This document shows, piece after piece, positions 1-12,081 of a stretch of DNA of 64,000 nt; positions within the stretch are counted from its first letter, which is position 1; each line of letters starts with the position of its first letter. Location: positions 1-64,000 of the forward strand of contig JAYKXP010000046.1 in NCBI GenBank assembly GCA_037176845.1, read 5' to 3'. A model generated the notes under the pieces. It saw nothing but the letters and a program-made list of their open reading frames with translations. It did no database searches and was not told the DNA's origin. A program made the translations under genes and the position numbers. The stretch comes from Paramarasmius palmivorus (lineage: Eukaryota > Basidiomycota > Agaricomycetes > Agaricales > Marasmiaceae).

Positions 1-1480
1 CGAGTCCAGCTGCTCGTCGCTCGAGCAGCAAAGAGTCTCCTCGAGGGACTGGGTGAAAAGAGCAACTTTTGATTAGTCTCTTGCACCCAGTACAACCCGG
101 TGTCCATCGGCGCGTAGGAGAACAACCCAGACCTTTTTGATGCATCGATCGCAACCATGTGTTAAAAAATTCGGCTACCGACGATCGATGTGGCCGAGAT
201 TGACCGAGTCCTTAGGGAAAGAGCTGGACGTGCCTTGAAGATAGACTGCCCTCCCGCGGTAGAAAGCTCATCGGCAACATAACCGTCGTCCTCGTCGGGA
301 ATGAGGAGGTGCTAGGAGGATGGGCATAAACCGTCACGCCTGTCCAAAGAGGAGACCTAGAAAAACGCTCATAATAATTACGATAGAAGAAATAAGTGCT
401 AAAACTCACGCTAGTACCTCCAACCCCGATGACTTTATCAGCCACTCGAGGGATAATTGAGCAGAGCGCTGAAAATAAAAAGAATTAGCATATGAATAAA
501 ACAACGAATCCTAGGACTTACAGACCACGAGTTTTCAGGTGCGAGGATTTTCTCGCGGTCGGCGTCTTTCCTTACCTTTGGGTTACGGCGGCGCTAGCCC
601 ATGTCTTGCCCTTGCCTTTGGGAAGGCTGGTAGATGGCTTTTTTCCGAGTGGTAACAGTGGCCTCAGAGAAGGCAACGCTAGAAGGGAATTAGTCTATAT
701 AATCAAGGGATGATAAAAGAAACACTCACGCGGCGCGAGGAAGGTCTTGGAAGGTAGCAACTGTAGTCAACTCCTGCCCATCCACCATCGTAGGACCATT
801 CCCCGCCATAGACCGTTGTCGTCTCTTCCACTCCAGCGTGCTCGCTCACATACTGTCCCTCGCTAAACGAATCCTCGGAATCTGGATTTTCGAGCGTTTG
901 GGAGGTTGGCTCGGAGTCCGTTAAAATACGAATGTCGAGACCAGAACTTGGTTTCTTGCGTTTGGGTCCTTTCGAGAAGAAGCGAATTGGTCGGAGGAGT
1001 CTTGACTTTCGGACGAACGAGTGGTCAAGGAAGAGTGGAAATCGAAATCCTAGAAAAGAAAATGATTAGAAAATAAAACCCAGAAGAATATCTGCTAGGG
1101 CAGGCCGCAACTCGAATGTCTTGACAAGGTTCGTTGGTCTCGGCGGTACTCGGCAACCAAGATGAAAATTCCTTCTTGACATAACCTTGGCGTCGTCGAG
1201 CCAGGTGATTAACTGGCTAATTTGGAGCAGAACGCTCATGTTGGACTTGGGGATGTTACTTCCGCGATCCTCGTCCGTGCCGATTGTGATATTCAGCTAA
1301 AGAGAAGAACGTTTACATCAGAATAAATAAGAAGAAGTACCAACGCACGATGTTGTCCCTTCTGACCACCAAGCGTTTGCGCACCGAATTTTCAGTTTGG
1401 GATGAACACGGATCCTTTAGTCCCGAAGACAGAGTCGTATATACGAGAATGCCTTTACCCTAGGCTTTTGCTCGTTCGTA
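1..1480 (-). CDS. Unidentified coding-like region at left edge, probably multi-exon, partial
   Basis: The clearest exon is 730-1049 on the minus strand. It has about 105 stop-free codons, an acceptor CTAG at its start and a GTGAGTG donor at its end. The product is basic at first (SKGPKRKK), then acidic and Ser/Thr rich (DSEPTSQTLENPDSEDSF), and ends Tyr/Trp/Gly rich (YGGEWSYDGGW). Further minus-strand coding-like pieces lie at about 1195-1300 (ITIGTDEDRGSNIPKSNMS) and 1-330 (IPDEDDGYVADELSTAG), the latter broken by stops. I do not recognise the family. It could be a lineage-specific gene running off the left edge, a degenerate gene, or part of a retroelement. No catalytic motif is visible. 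Confidence 0.3.
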
Positions 1481-2276
1481 CATCGGCGAGCTGCTGCTGC
1501 TCGTACAGATCTCCATAGGAGACATCCTCCAAGGGCTCCGGCTCCTCATGCGTTTAGTCTTGAGCTTCGATGTTTAGGCTGAGGTGCTGGAGGTGCCGAA
1601 AGGATTTCGAATGGTGTAGGCATCCCTAGAAGAACAGAATTAGAAGGAAAACCAAAGAAAAGAACAAAGAGACGCACCTAGACGCGGCCCGGTGAAAACG
1701 ATGATGAAGGGGGAACGGAAAGAAAGGATTTGAACTTGGTTGAAAACTTTGTGAAACGCCAGTTTATCCACATTCCGAAAACCCTGCTTCTATTCAATCA
1801 CATCACGGAAGCTGAGTCATGAAACCGGCAGTCACGACCGGCCCAGAAGTTCCGATGACCCTGGAATAGCTAGACATGACGTTCTCAACTTTGAAGAAAA
1901 TGTCCTAGGACATATCGAACATAGACGCGGATTACTAGCTTGGCCACGAGGGAATCAATCGAAGGCCTATATGTCATAAGATCAATATGAAGATGATGAC
2001 GCTCGAGAGAGGTTTTGATAACCCCAGCATCAACAGAATCCGGACAACATAGACGCGGGACATAATAAACTGACCGCAGCGCATCCTCGAATACACCTAA
2101 AAACCCAAAAGAAGTTCATATGAACTATTACAGACCGAGGACGGTCCTAGGATCCTTTTGTTGGGGAGATGTGAGGGTACCAGAACGAATCGCTGAAAAA
2201 ACAGTCATTTTTTGACACTAATTGGTTGTGTCAGAATCGCACTAGTACATCGTACTAAAGTCCAAATGGACTGGTA

Positions 2277-2300
2277 GCACTACTAGGAACCTAGTAGTGC
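2277..2300. repeat. 24-bp near-perfect palindrome
   Basis: GCACTACTAGG and CCTAGTAGTGC are perfect inverted arms of 11 bp around a 2-bp AA centre. Shorter palindromes lie just upstream (AGTCCAAATGGACT at about 2259, TAGTACATCGTACTA at about 2244). CCTAGG-type hexamers recur through 1.9-3.3 kb. No gene was recognised in 1.5-3.7 kb. Confidence 0.7.
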
Positions 2301-3601
2301 GCATATGACGAAGAATACTCTGATAGGCAATGCACTGGCGTAGTGAATACTATTGCGCCGCGCATAAAGACGTATGATGTCGTCGTTAGCCCTATAGGAT
2401 TGCGCTCGCAGTATACGCTCGAAACCTGTAGACCGTATCTACACTCTATTACCAGCTGGACCTTACCGAGGACCTGCTACTGTACATGTAGACTTCCTAG
2501 TAGGTCATATGGCACACTGTACTTCCGCGCTATGGGACATATGAGATGGATAGTGAACAGGACCAACTATCCACAGCGTAGAGGGACCCATAGGGGACGA
2601 ATCAGAGCTATATACCAAATACGTAGAAGCTGGAGGTGCGATCACTTCGAGAGCAGAGTTAACAGGATTAGAAATGTCCGAGTAACCGGGTCCTCGATAC
2701 AGACCATATGGGGGCTTAACAGCTTCCCATATCGATCGAATATCCCTCGAGCTTCGAGTTGGAATTCCTACGTGCTAGTACACACAACTAGTTAAGGGAC
2801 ATATAGTCCTATAACAAGGAAACAATAGGATATCTGTGCCAGGACTGTCCTAGGACATATGAAAGATTAATATAGAACTACAAGGGCATAGAGCCTACCT
2901 TCCTCGGATACGAATCCGAAAAGTGTTTTCGGTCGAGATCGGACTCCTTGCAAGTTCCGAGTCGGAATACAATGTCCAAGCACCGATATCCAAACGCCCA
3001 TGCGGACCAGGCGCCTCCGCGCGCCACTTCTTAGCAACCAAAAAGTAATATGACTCGCATCCGCAAAATAATGTCGAATTCCCGACCAATATATATCCAA
3101 ACCATCTTTTCTGGTAGATACTTACTTCATATGGACAGAATCCTCTCCTCGTTCTCGTTTCATGCATAGTTACTATTACTTTAATCGTGTCCACATTCAC
3201 TTATATGTAAAATATGTACCTCCGCTGGTATATTAAGCAGCAGGGTTCCCTAGGAAGCTCGCAAGCAATATACCCACCGCTATATACGGAGCCCTAGAGC
3301 TCAATAGCAACAGTTTTTGACTTCTATCGTTGACCATAGAGGCGACGTGTGCTTAGAACAATAACTTAGAAAAAAAAAATCAAAACCTTGAAAAGCATCT
3401 CTATATTGAACAAGAGTCGTGAAATTAAGAACTTTGAGATACCCATAGGACAGAGCTAGCGCGGACTAGTCTCTTGATAGGATTGATGTTTCTGGACCAG
3501 TGTGGAGCCCCCATAGATTCCCTCTTTTTCACTTGGTGTGAACCCCAAACATGGTCGTTAAAGCTTAGTGTGGAGCCCACTAGCTTATAGGTGGCCCAAT
3601 G

Positions 3602-3669
3602 ATTGTCGTGCTAGTTCGACTAGTGTAAATCAGTGCCTTTGGTTGTCGTGCTAGTTCGACTAGTGTAAA
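3602..3669. repeat. Pair of ~27-bp direct repeats
   Basis: The sequence TTGTCGTGCTAGTTCGACTA followed by GTGTAAA occurs at about 3603-3629 and again at about 3643-3669, 40 bp apart. A related AGTGTGGAGCCC motif is repeated at about 3499 and 3569. These may be remnants of an LTR or another repeat; no element ends were found. Confidence 0.6.
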
Positions 3670-3999
3670 CCATACTTTTGCATAGGAAACATAGGTCTTT
3701 ACCCTTGTTGGGTTCGATAGGTTGTTATTTTGCGTCATAGGAACGTATAGGAATAGTTATAGATAGGTTTAATAGGTTGGCTCGCGTTGTCTTGATCATA
3801 TCGAGACTTTATTATCATATTACATTGTTTCATTCATCGCTCGTACACTTCCCTTGTGTCCTAGTGATTTGTAGACGTTCAACTAGTGTGCTAGTTGATT
3901 TCTTGTGTCGATTGTATGGATCCTTTGACAACGTCGAACCCCGCTCGCACAACTTGGCATATTATTTCGCTCGTTCACAAGCGTTTTATAAGCCTCACA

Positions 4000-4690
4000 C
4001 CGGAATCGTCGTTCCTTGCACCACGGAATCCCTGTACCTCCTCACATGCCTTCGTACCAGCGTTCCTCCGCACGGTGGTCTAGAGATTCTTCTGAGCATG
4101 TTGACACGGGAGCTGGAAACTTCGTACCTCGCCCGACAGAATCCCGTACTTCCTTACATCCCTTCGTACCAGCGTTCCCCCCGAAATGGTCCTACAAATT
4201 CCAGGTGAGGATGTTGATCTGGAAGCCGGAATCGTCGTTCCTTGCACCACGGAATCCCTGTACCTCCTCACATGCCTTCGTACCAGCGTTCCTCCGCACG
4301 GTGGTCTATAGATTCTTTCTGAGCATGTTGACACGGGAGCTGGAATCTTTCATACACCTCGCCCGACAAAATCCCCGTACCTCTTACATCCCTTCGTACC
4401 AGCGTTCCTCCTCCGCACGTGTGGTCTACATATTCCTTGTGGCATGTTGACACGGGAGCTGGAATATTTGTACCTCGCCTGATAGAATCCCCGTACCCTC
4501 CTTACATCCCTTCATACTAGTGTTCCTCCACACGGTGGTCTACAGATTCCTTGTGAGCATGTTGACACGGGAGCTGGAATCTTCATACCTCGCCCGACAG
4601 AAGCCCCGTACCTCCTTACATCCCTTTCGTACCAGCGTTCCTTAGCGAGATGGTCTGCAGATTCCGGCTGAGCTAGGTGGTTTTGCATGC
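4000..4690. repeat. Minisatellite, about six copies of a 112-118 bp unit
   Basis: The landmark CGTACCAGCGTTCC (one copy is CATACTAGTGTTCC) recurs at about 4053, 4165, 4279, 4395, 4513 and 4628, a spacing of 112-118 bp. Each unit also carries GAGCATGTTGACACGGGAGC or a variant and TGGTCTA.AGATTC. Copies 1 and 3 are nearly identical over about 80 bp, 226 bp apart, which suggests a two-unit higher-order repeat. Open frames inside are a by-product of repetition. From 4700 to 5290 I see no gene. Confidence 0.85.
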
Positions 4691-5299
4691 GGAATCGTTA
4701 TTCCTGTTTGATTAACGAAGTGACAATGGTATCACTGTACCTCATACTCAGAGTCAAGATGGCGGGGTCATAAGATCAGGATGTACTTAATTAGGAAACA
4801 CGGCAGGCGCGAGGGTTTACTATGTACATGCGTGAGGGTTTACTAGGGTTAGGCGCGTGGGTATTTTAGGTCATTGATCTCAACGGGTATCCGGGGTCGA
4901 ACGCCTGTTGTAGCGTAGAACTTTCAAAGTGGATACATGTGTGACTGCGTTTTCGATTCTTTCCTGAACCACGATTCTCTCTTCGTATGGCAACCTATTT
5001 CTCGCATACATACAACGCCATGGTGAGGACCTTCGCAACTTCTTACTCATGACTTCTGATGAACTGGGCGGTTTGACGCCAGGGCATTCCGAATAACAGG
5101 CATTTCATACGATTCAATACATAGAATTTTTAGCGGAGACTTTCCTACTGGTCTACACCCATGTCTTCGGAGACGTTCCAATTCCAAGACATCCTAGGTC
5201 TATTTTGCCTCTCCTCCACGGGGCTTGGGGAACGTTTGCGCTTGTGGCTTGTGCTATTCGTAGCATGGAAACTGATGGGCTCTGATTCCGTGTCACTCG

Positions 5300-7355
5300 C
5301 TATAGAAAAGGTTGAGAACTGTTTGAAAATATAGGCACAAATATCGCACCTTGGTCTTCCGACGACTCAGAGTCAAGGTATTCAAAACGATCGTCATCTT
5401 TCTTCGCGCCGATGATTTCGAACTCCTTGTACCCCAGACTTCGTGCGAAATCGGCCGTGGAGGGGTCGAAGCCACGGGCAACTTGCCAGTTGCGAAGGTT
5501 AGTGTAGACATCTGTTGGCCATGAAAAGAGAACTGTGTAATTCCCCGGTTGAAGAAAGATGTCAGGTAAGAGTTCTGGGACCCCCCACCGCCGACATTCC
5601 TCCTCTGACATCTCAGATTCGCCATTCTCGTCAAACGACCAAAAATAGGTTCGGCTGAATCCCTCCTTCCATGATATGAGTTCTGATACTGACGCAGGTA
5701 GAGGGTGGACAAAGAGGTATATGGGTGGAGATTCCTGGAGTGGGAGATAGGGGTATTGATTTGGACAGTGTGTTGATCTGAGTTCAAGGAACGGTGGAAA
5801 GATTACAACTGTGAGGGGAAGGATAATGAACATGCTTGTGGTTGGCTCGGGTGCAACTAGGACATACAAAGTTGTTCCTCTGTTCCTGACAACTCAAGGG
5901 CATCAATTACCCTTGAGCTTTGAGGCAACCAACCGTCCATAACTAAGTTTCCCACTGAGTTTCCCGACGATATCCCAAAACGAACAAAGACCGCCTCGGT
6001 ATCATCCAGTTCAAAGCTAAATATGTAGTTCAGTGCCCACAAATAACTTGAAATACCCTCATACGTACCGTAACAGTCCATTGCCCACTACTGTCTTGTC
6101 TAGCAGCCCTACTGTCCGCCACTCAGGCCAGTCATTCACATCCCACAATGTCCCATTCCACGGCCGCCTCGCAATAGCCCCTAGCGAAGGAGAGTAAACC
6201 GTGTCAAAACGAAGCCCAATGATGACATCCAGTGGCAACTGGTGGTGCAGTGTGTTGCGGAAGAGATAGGGATATTCAGCTAGGCAGTCAAGGGATTCAT
6301 AAAGTGGGAACAGGTCGTCGACATGTGGGTCTATGAAACGCCACCATCCATAGCGGAAAACGATATCGTCCAACTCTATTTCAGGAAGCTGCTGAAAGAA
6401 TCGAAAGGAAGTATCATCTTGTAGCATTTGTGCCGAAAGAGGTACGAGAACGGTATCAACTCGGTCGCCAATTAAACAAAAGAAATCAGGCCCTCTGGGT
6501 CCTTCACAAAGAACCCCTCTGGAAGTTAACCATAAGTTGGCTTCGCTGCATCCCAGTTGCTCCTGAAATGATTCAAGGGATGAGTTACCGATCAAGATGT
6601 TTATGCTCGAGACGCACCCTCAGCCACCCTATATAGAAGTCCCTCCAGAACGACTGCTTGTAGAAATTTCCGAGAGGTACCAGCTCTATCGGGAACTTGA
6701 TTAGGACGCAGCATTGACGGAGGTCGGAAAGGAGTTACCGTCATGAAAGATTAAAAGTGGAACCTTTGAGTGGTTCAGGCCATACAGTTGCCATACTTCG
6801 GGTTTCCTGGCTTATTCTCAGCGAAATGATTGTGCAGGGAAAGGGAAACGAACCCTAGACCAATACGGGAATAGCGTTTAAAATCTTCTTCCCAAAAAAT
6901 GTGTGCATCTTTGCCCTCGTAAAAGACTGCGGTGTACTTGGCGTGCCGATCAGGGTGTACCTCTACCGTGCAGATTGTCCTTTGGGTCGATCTGGTTGGT
7001 TTGCGAACAAATTGCCCATCTTTCCATTCTCCTTCCCATGCCTTTGAGAGATCGTCGGTGTGGATGTTCTTCAAGGTGATGATGCGCCCACGATTCACAT
7101 ATTCAAACTAGAAGATTTCCATCAGCTAATGAAGGTCTTGGAGGAAGGGGGTACACACACCTCGTCATACTCGGTACGTTCTACGTGCATCTGATGGTTG
7201 ACATGGACGACGCTTGTATTGTATTGATCCCCGTTTACTTGGTTGAGAACACCTCCGGTGATGGTGACTTGCGAGCAATTATGGAGACTCATAATGGAGC
7301 GAACGAGGTCTGAGCGTTCTGGTGGTGGTTCAATAACAAGAGAGGTTGGGTGCAA
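5300..7355 (-). CDS. Agaricomycete lineage-specific protein, seven or more exons
   Basis: Function is unknown. I assembled it on the minus strand from exons joined by clean short introns: exon 1 ends 7161; exon 2 starts 7107 and ends in an Ile-Gly-Leu-Gly run; then a short exon (LYGLNHSKVPLLIFHD), an exon reading DELVPLGNFYKQSFW, an intron at 6563-6617, a long exon (EQLGCSEANLWL to VVGNGLLR), a 54-bp intron near 6035-6090, and an intron at 5809-5867 before the final exon. All stay in frame. The N-terminus carries a Gly/Asn/Gln-rich stretch (NCSQVTITGGVLNQVNGDQ), similar to stretches at the start of many Agaricomycete proteins including NLR-like ones. The start is uncertain: Met at 7355 or an internal Met before SLHNCSQ. 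No enzyme motif is visible. Confidence 0.7.
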
Positions 7356-7379
7356 CAGAAGTTGAACAGCTTTATAGCA

Positions 7380-8470
7380 GCGGGATCTAGTTTATGGATG
7401 AAATAGGATTAGTTTCGGAAAGTTCCTGAGGGGAATAAATTTGTGAAGGCACGTGTTCAAGACGCTTTCAATGTGTGTTCCAGAGACTAAACGTATGTTG
7501 AGGTATGTATTGAGGAGTAAGATGTTTGAGACTTACGAAGGTTTGGGCACCGATGAGTTGAACGCCAAACGACCACGACATAGTGTATCGTTAGCCGTTA
7601 CTATACAGCCGAGTTCGTAGAGAACCATGCTTCGCACTTTGTGAATGAAGCAAGACCATGCATCGTTGTAGTGTAACTGCAGAAGTGGATATGGAACGTC
7701 GTGGATTAAAAGCAAGCTGCAAGAGCATCGTCATCTCACACGACCTCGAAACCCGTCGCGCGACTATCGACCAAAGGTATATCAACGCTCCCACTGGAGT
7801 CTGTCAATTCACGAAAACTTTGTGCGCTTTTTAGGCATCCTTCCCTATGAGGACGTGCTCTTGTTGTAAGGGCTGAACGTTGAACATTGAACTTTCAAAA
7901 TAACTATAGATACAAAATGTTATCAACTCCTCCCTGAGCACCTGAGCGACTCTCTGAATCCTGTTCGTATAACCTATTTCTTCCACTCAATGCTGGTAGT
8001 AATCATAGATTTCCACATGGGATCCACAGAAAACACCAAGATGTAGAATGACTGCCATAAGATTCATCGTAGTTTCTGAGTCATTGGTCTGCGGCTCCGC
8101 CCGTCTATATCTGTCGATACAACTTGATACCAGGCGATTCAGTACGAGAAAGGGTTCCCATCCTCGAACGGTGGGTAAGACCTTTCGCAGAGAAGTCTAA
8201 ACATCCACGTAAATTGTACAGTATCCATATGTTGTTGACCGCTCGTGTCCAGGGCTTATGCCCTGCCAGACGAGTTGGTATCGGTCGAGGAGAAGAGACT
8301 ATGCTGCCGACCATGGAATGTTGGATACAGCTAGACGAGCAAGGGATGAAAACGACGCATGTCCGCTCAATGTTCGCGAAAAAGTGACATTCTACCCTTT
8401 GCGAGTCCAAGATTCGCATACTGGTGATTAGATGGGAAGTCCTCTTTCCAGCGTGTGATTGGGTACAAGG
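7380..8470. other. No supported gene
   Basis: Only short, overlapping open frames on both strands occur here. None shows family-like sequence or consistent splice junctions. A minus-strand frame at 8105-8419 could be a downstream exon of the neighbouring F-box gene, but I could not join it in frame. Confidence 0.4.
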
Positions 8471-8473
8471 AGA

Positions 8474-8904
8474 TCAAGGTCGCGAAGATAAGGGGATGTG
8501 CATGTCAGGAAGAGCCGTACGACGGAATCGGATTTGAAGGTGCCTGAGCTTCAACAAACAAGGGCCGATGATTGTCATGAGGCGGAAGACAGAGTACAGG
8601 ACTTTGGTGCGGCCTACAAACTTCCTACGGGAAGATCAAGCCAATACAGGTTATACGGTCACCTAACTTACAGTCGAAATGTCTTCACGGCTTGTAACGC
8701 TACATTCTTTGATAATGACTTCAAGCAACGAATGGACCAGGGACGTTCGCCGTAGGTGATGATTGTGTAGATGATGGGGTGTGCTATCGCATGAAGGAGC
8801 TTGGACGCGAGGCAAACCTCGAGGACGAAGAGATCGGGGTAAATGAACCAGAAGATCCTGCGTAGGAGTTCAACGGGTAGTTGTCTTGGTGGCACTGGGA
8901 ACAT
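8474..8904 (-). CDS. F-box protein, short or truncated
   Basis: The N-terminus has the F-box pattern: MFPVPPRQLPVELLRRIFWF, then cysteine/leucine-rich VCLASKLLHAIAHPIIYTII. F-box proteins bind Skp1 and recruit substrates to SCF ubiquitin ligases. Exon 1 (8904-8672) ends at a GTAAGT donor. A 47-bp intron (8625-8671) leads in frame into exon 2 (KFVGRTKVLYSVFRL...LKLRHLQIRF), which stops at 8474. About 120 residues is short for this class, which usually has an LRR-like tail of several hundred residues. A frameshift or missed intron near 8480 probably hides the rest. The F-box gene at 37.6 kb shares the opening layout. Confidence 0.6.
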
Positions 8905-8919
8905 GGGTAGTGCGGTGAG

Positions 8920-10220
8920 CCCAGCCTGCTCATGTAGGACTCTTTGAATGAAAAGAAAGCCGAGGAAACAAAGGGAGTATCATCGCAACGAGGCCTAATC
9001 CTAAGCCTTTGTCCTCTCCGTAGGCACTCGGGGTCAACATTGATTAGAATGTTACCGAAAAACACACTCACAGATAATTCCCATTGCACTAACTTCAAAA
9101 ACTCGATCCCTGGCAGAGTACGACACTCGCAGCCCCACACCGCCCAGTCATTAATATGGTCTTTCGCTGCTTGAGCACTTTGACGATCCAGGTGTCCTGT
9201 AACGCAATGCGCATTCTGATTCCAGTTCTTGAAAGTAAGTATTGAAACACGCACAACAAAGACCAAACGCCATGTAAACTGCTGCGTTAACCAACTTTAC
9301 ACACCCGACGATAGAAAGTGCAAGTATAGGCCCAACTTTCGGACAGAGTGCGACTGAATGGGAGGAACATGTTAGTGGAGGAGAAGAAGGGTAAACCAGG
9401 GGTAAGCTGTCAACGGAGTCAGTAAAAGGCGCCGGCAACTCTGTCCTGAACTACCATCATCATCTCCCAAATGCCCACTATTTAAAATCTTCAAGGTCCC
9501 TTCTTCATTGAGTTCCAATCGTTTGTTGGTTTTCAAATTTGGTGGCCTGAAGCGCTTCGTGGGTTGTCCCGCCAGCGCAAACAAGGACTCGAGAGACGTT
9601 GATTCGGGAGCAGATACGACGCGTGTTTCTATTCTCATTTCTGAGAAAATTCATCTGGCCCCGAAATGTATATTGGATTGCTTTACTAACCCCAGACTTT
9701 CCAAAATCTACGAAACTTTGGGGTACCAATCACGTTCGGGGGCATAAGCCGAGCGGAGTAGGCCGCATCGAAGGAAATTATACGCGTTACGGTCTCTCTC
9801 TCGGAACTCTGAAACTCTAAGCCACTGCTCGGATCCTCCGTGATGTGGGCCTTCATACATCCCAAGCTCCGATACATGGTCGATGTATGAACCTGACAAC
9901 GCACGAGGTGGTTCCACCGCCGCACTGTGTACCTGCTCAGCTCAATAGTATGATGGTGGTTGGTTTTGGTATAGTCGGATTTTTCTGAAGTTCCAAGCAT
10001 ATAACACTGAACACTTCAGCAAACTAGGCTCGTCACCGGTGTCGTCAAGTGTTTGCGGATGACCGTTAGTTCCTTCAGTCGCAGTAGGGTACAATGATGG
10101 ACCTGACAGAAGCTTCGACGACACGTTGATCATAACGCCACGATCCAGGGGGACTAAGTTGATGGAAATATGGTTAAATGCGCAGAATTGCATATGGTAC
10201 GTTTCTCGTAAAATACTCAC
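8920..10220 (-). other. Unassigned, coding-like sequence
   Basis: Several minus-strand frames of 70-105 codons overlap here (for example 9686-10000 and 9942-10220). Two frames are open at once over 9708-9917, so length alone does not pick the real one. I recognise no family and could not build one consistent spliced frame. It may be a decayed gene. Confidence 0.25.
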
Positions 10221-10572
10221 AAGACAAGTTAATTGAACTTTGAACGACTTAGGACCACTAGGCTAGTTCGCTACTACGACAACATCGTGGCTTATGTGTC
10301 TCGGCAAGGAACACAATACTGGTTTGTCTAGGTACTAGTTGCCATATGGTGGACAGTCGCCCATAAGCGATCTTTTCTATTCGTTTTTGACCTCTTTCTA
10401 CTTACCATCGCTGCAAATCGTGCCCACGCCGCAAATCTGTACCACAAAATTATGGGTGCATTGGGTGACTAACATACTAAAATCATATAAAGGGCATAAC
10501 AATTCTACCGTAACCTCATCCTCAGCACTCGAGTTCAAATCCTACTTTCGGAACTTTTCTACATCAGTCACC

Positions 10573-11899
10573 ATGAAAGTGCTCTCAGCTCGCTCAATTC
10601 TCCTTGGACTCTGCATGTCAGGAATCGTGCTGTCTCAGCCTCGCGCAGCCTCTCTCTCTATGTAGCTGGTGAGTCGTGCACGTAAATCACATTTATCGTG
10701 ACATTGAAGTCGCTGCAGGACCCAACAGTGTCGATGGTGTCGATGCGTTGAAAGATTACTGCCTTCACTCCAGAACACCGGGACGAGACTTTGAGGATCT
10801 TGAAAGACCCACGAGGTGTTCTTTCGACCTTTCCGACTGAGACGTTTAGTATCAGTGATGTCCAGGGTATTACGCCCAGCTTCACTGGTGTCAAGATCAA
10901 ATTCGTTCCCGAGCAAGCTGCTCAGCTCGAAAGCTATGTGGATTGTTCTCAAGCCCGGTCAATCTATTCAAGTACAGCACGATCGTGAGTACCTGACATA
11001 TCTTTATGAGCAGACCAATCGTTAATGGTCAATAGTTTCCGCCGCCTACAACTTCACTCTTCCCGGAGAGGGTCTTTATGACATTCACGCAGATAGCCTT
11101 TTCCAGATCGTTGACCCTGCTACTAATCAACTTGCCGACCTCCGCGCTTCCCAGGAGGCTTCCTTCAAGGTGAATCTCAAGGGCAAGCTCGCTGCTACTC
11201 GTCGCAGTTCCGGCATCGCAAAGAGAGCAACATATATGTCCTGCTCTCCACTCAGCAGAGCCAGCTCGCTGCTGCTGCCACTGCTGCTGCGAACTACGCC
11301 AACAGCGCTAGCTCGTGAGCTTTCTCTACTCCGATGATGATTACTTGCTGACACGTTTTCTTTATAGTTATCTCAATTCCCTGAACAGTAGCAGCCCTCG
11401 CTACACGACTTGGTTTGGCACCTACCTTACTCCTAACAAGGACACGGTCACCAATCATTTCACGGCTATCAAAGGATACTCCTTCTCTGGAGAAACATAC
11501 GATTGCTCGTGCACGGATACAGGGGTCTTTGCATACGTGTATCCAGACGAGTACGGTGTTATTTATTTATGTGGCGCTTTCTGGAGTGCTCCAGTCACCG
11601 GCACCGATTCCAAGGGCGGAACTTTAGTTCATGAGTCTTCGCATTTCACAGCGATCGCAGGAACGCAGGATAAAGCCTACGGTTCGAGCTTCGCAATGTT
11701 CCGACGTGCTATAGTCAAACTCACAGTGGATACCTATTTTTACAGGACAAAGTAATGCACAATTGCTTGCCGTTCTTTTCCCTCGCAGTGCCATCCAGGT
11801 AATGTCTATTCGCGACACATTTTTTGAACACATTTAACACGCACTTAGAACGCTGACAGTCACGAGTACTTTGCTGAGAATAACCCTGCTTTGACCTAA
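10573..11899 (+). CDS. M35 deuterolysin / peptidyl-Lys-type metalloendopeptidase, secreted; frame broken in places
   Basis: The product resembles the fungal lysine-specific zinc metalloendopeptidases of Grifola and Armillaria, which cut proteins before lysine outside the cell. A signal peptide starts at 10573 (MKVLSARSILLGLCMSGIVL). A propeptide follows, with DPRGVLSTFPTETFSISD and YNFTLPGEGLYDIHA. The mature region has RYTTWFGTY, the zinc motif HESSH and the aspzincin GTQD. A 64-bp intron (11681-11744, weak donor GTTCGA) leads to GQSNAQ. A last intron (about 11796-11848) leads to NADSHEYFAENNPAL, the conserved C-terminus. Breaks lie near 10657, 10750, 10935 and 11245, each a one-base shift between otherwise conserved segments. 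It is either a recent pseudogene or a gene with consensus indels. It converges on the GH3 gene, 180 bp away. Confidence 0.85.
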
Positions 11900-12081
11900 G
11901 AAATGTACAGAAAGGATGGTACTACATAGCCTTATTGTAACCGGAGAGATGTGCTGCTTCAGCTTCCTTCGGTCATAACCGATTTTTTTGCTGGAAACCT
12001 GTTCCCAACCGTCCGACAATAATCAAAGTCATTCCTTTGTTTAGTCAAGTTCGTGGTATAATCCGCGTGTCGACTTCTCGA

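Noticed and set aside
3895..4453. Overlapping frames of 60-144 codons in the 4-kb region, considered as genes
   Set aside because: They coincide with the minisatellite; their length comes from repetition of a unit without stops, on both strands.
5800..5900. Apparent frame break in the 5.3-7.4 kb gene before the last exon
   Set aside because: A GTATGT..CACAG intron at 5809-5867 joins EEQL to VIFPPFLELRS in frame.
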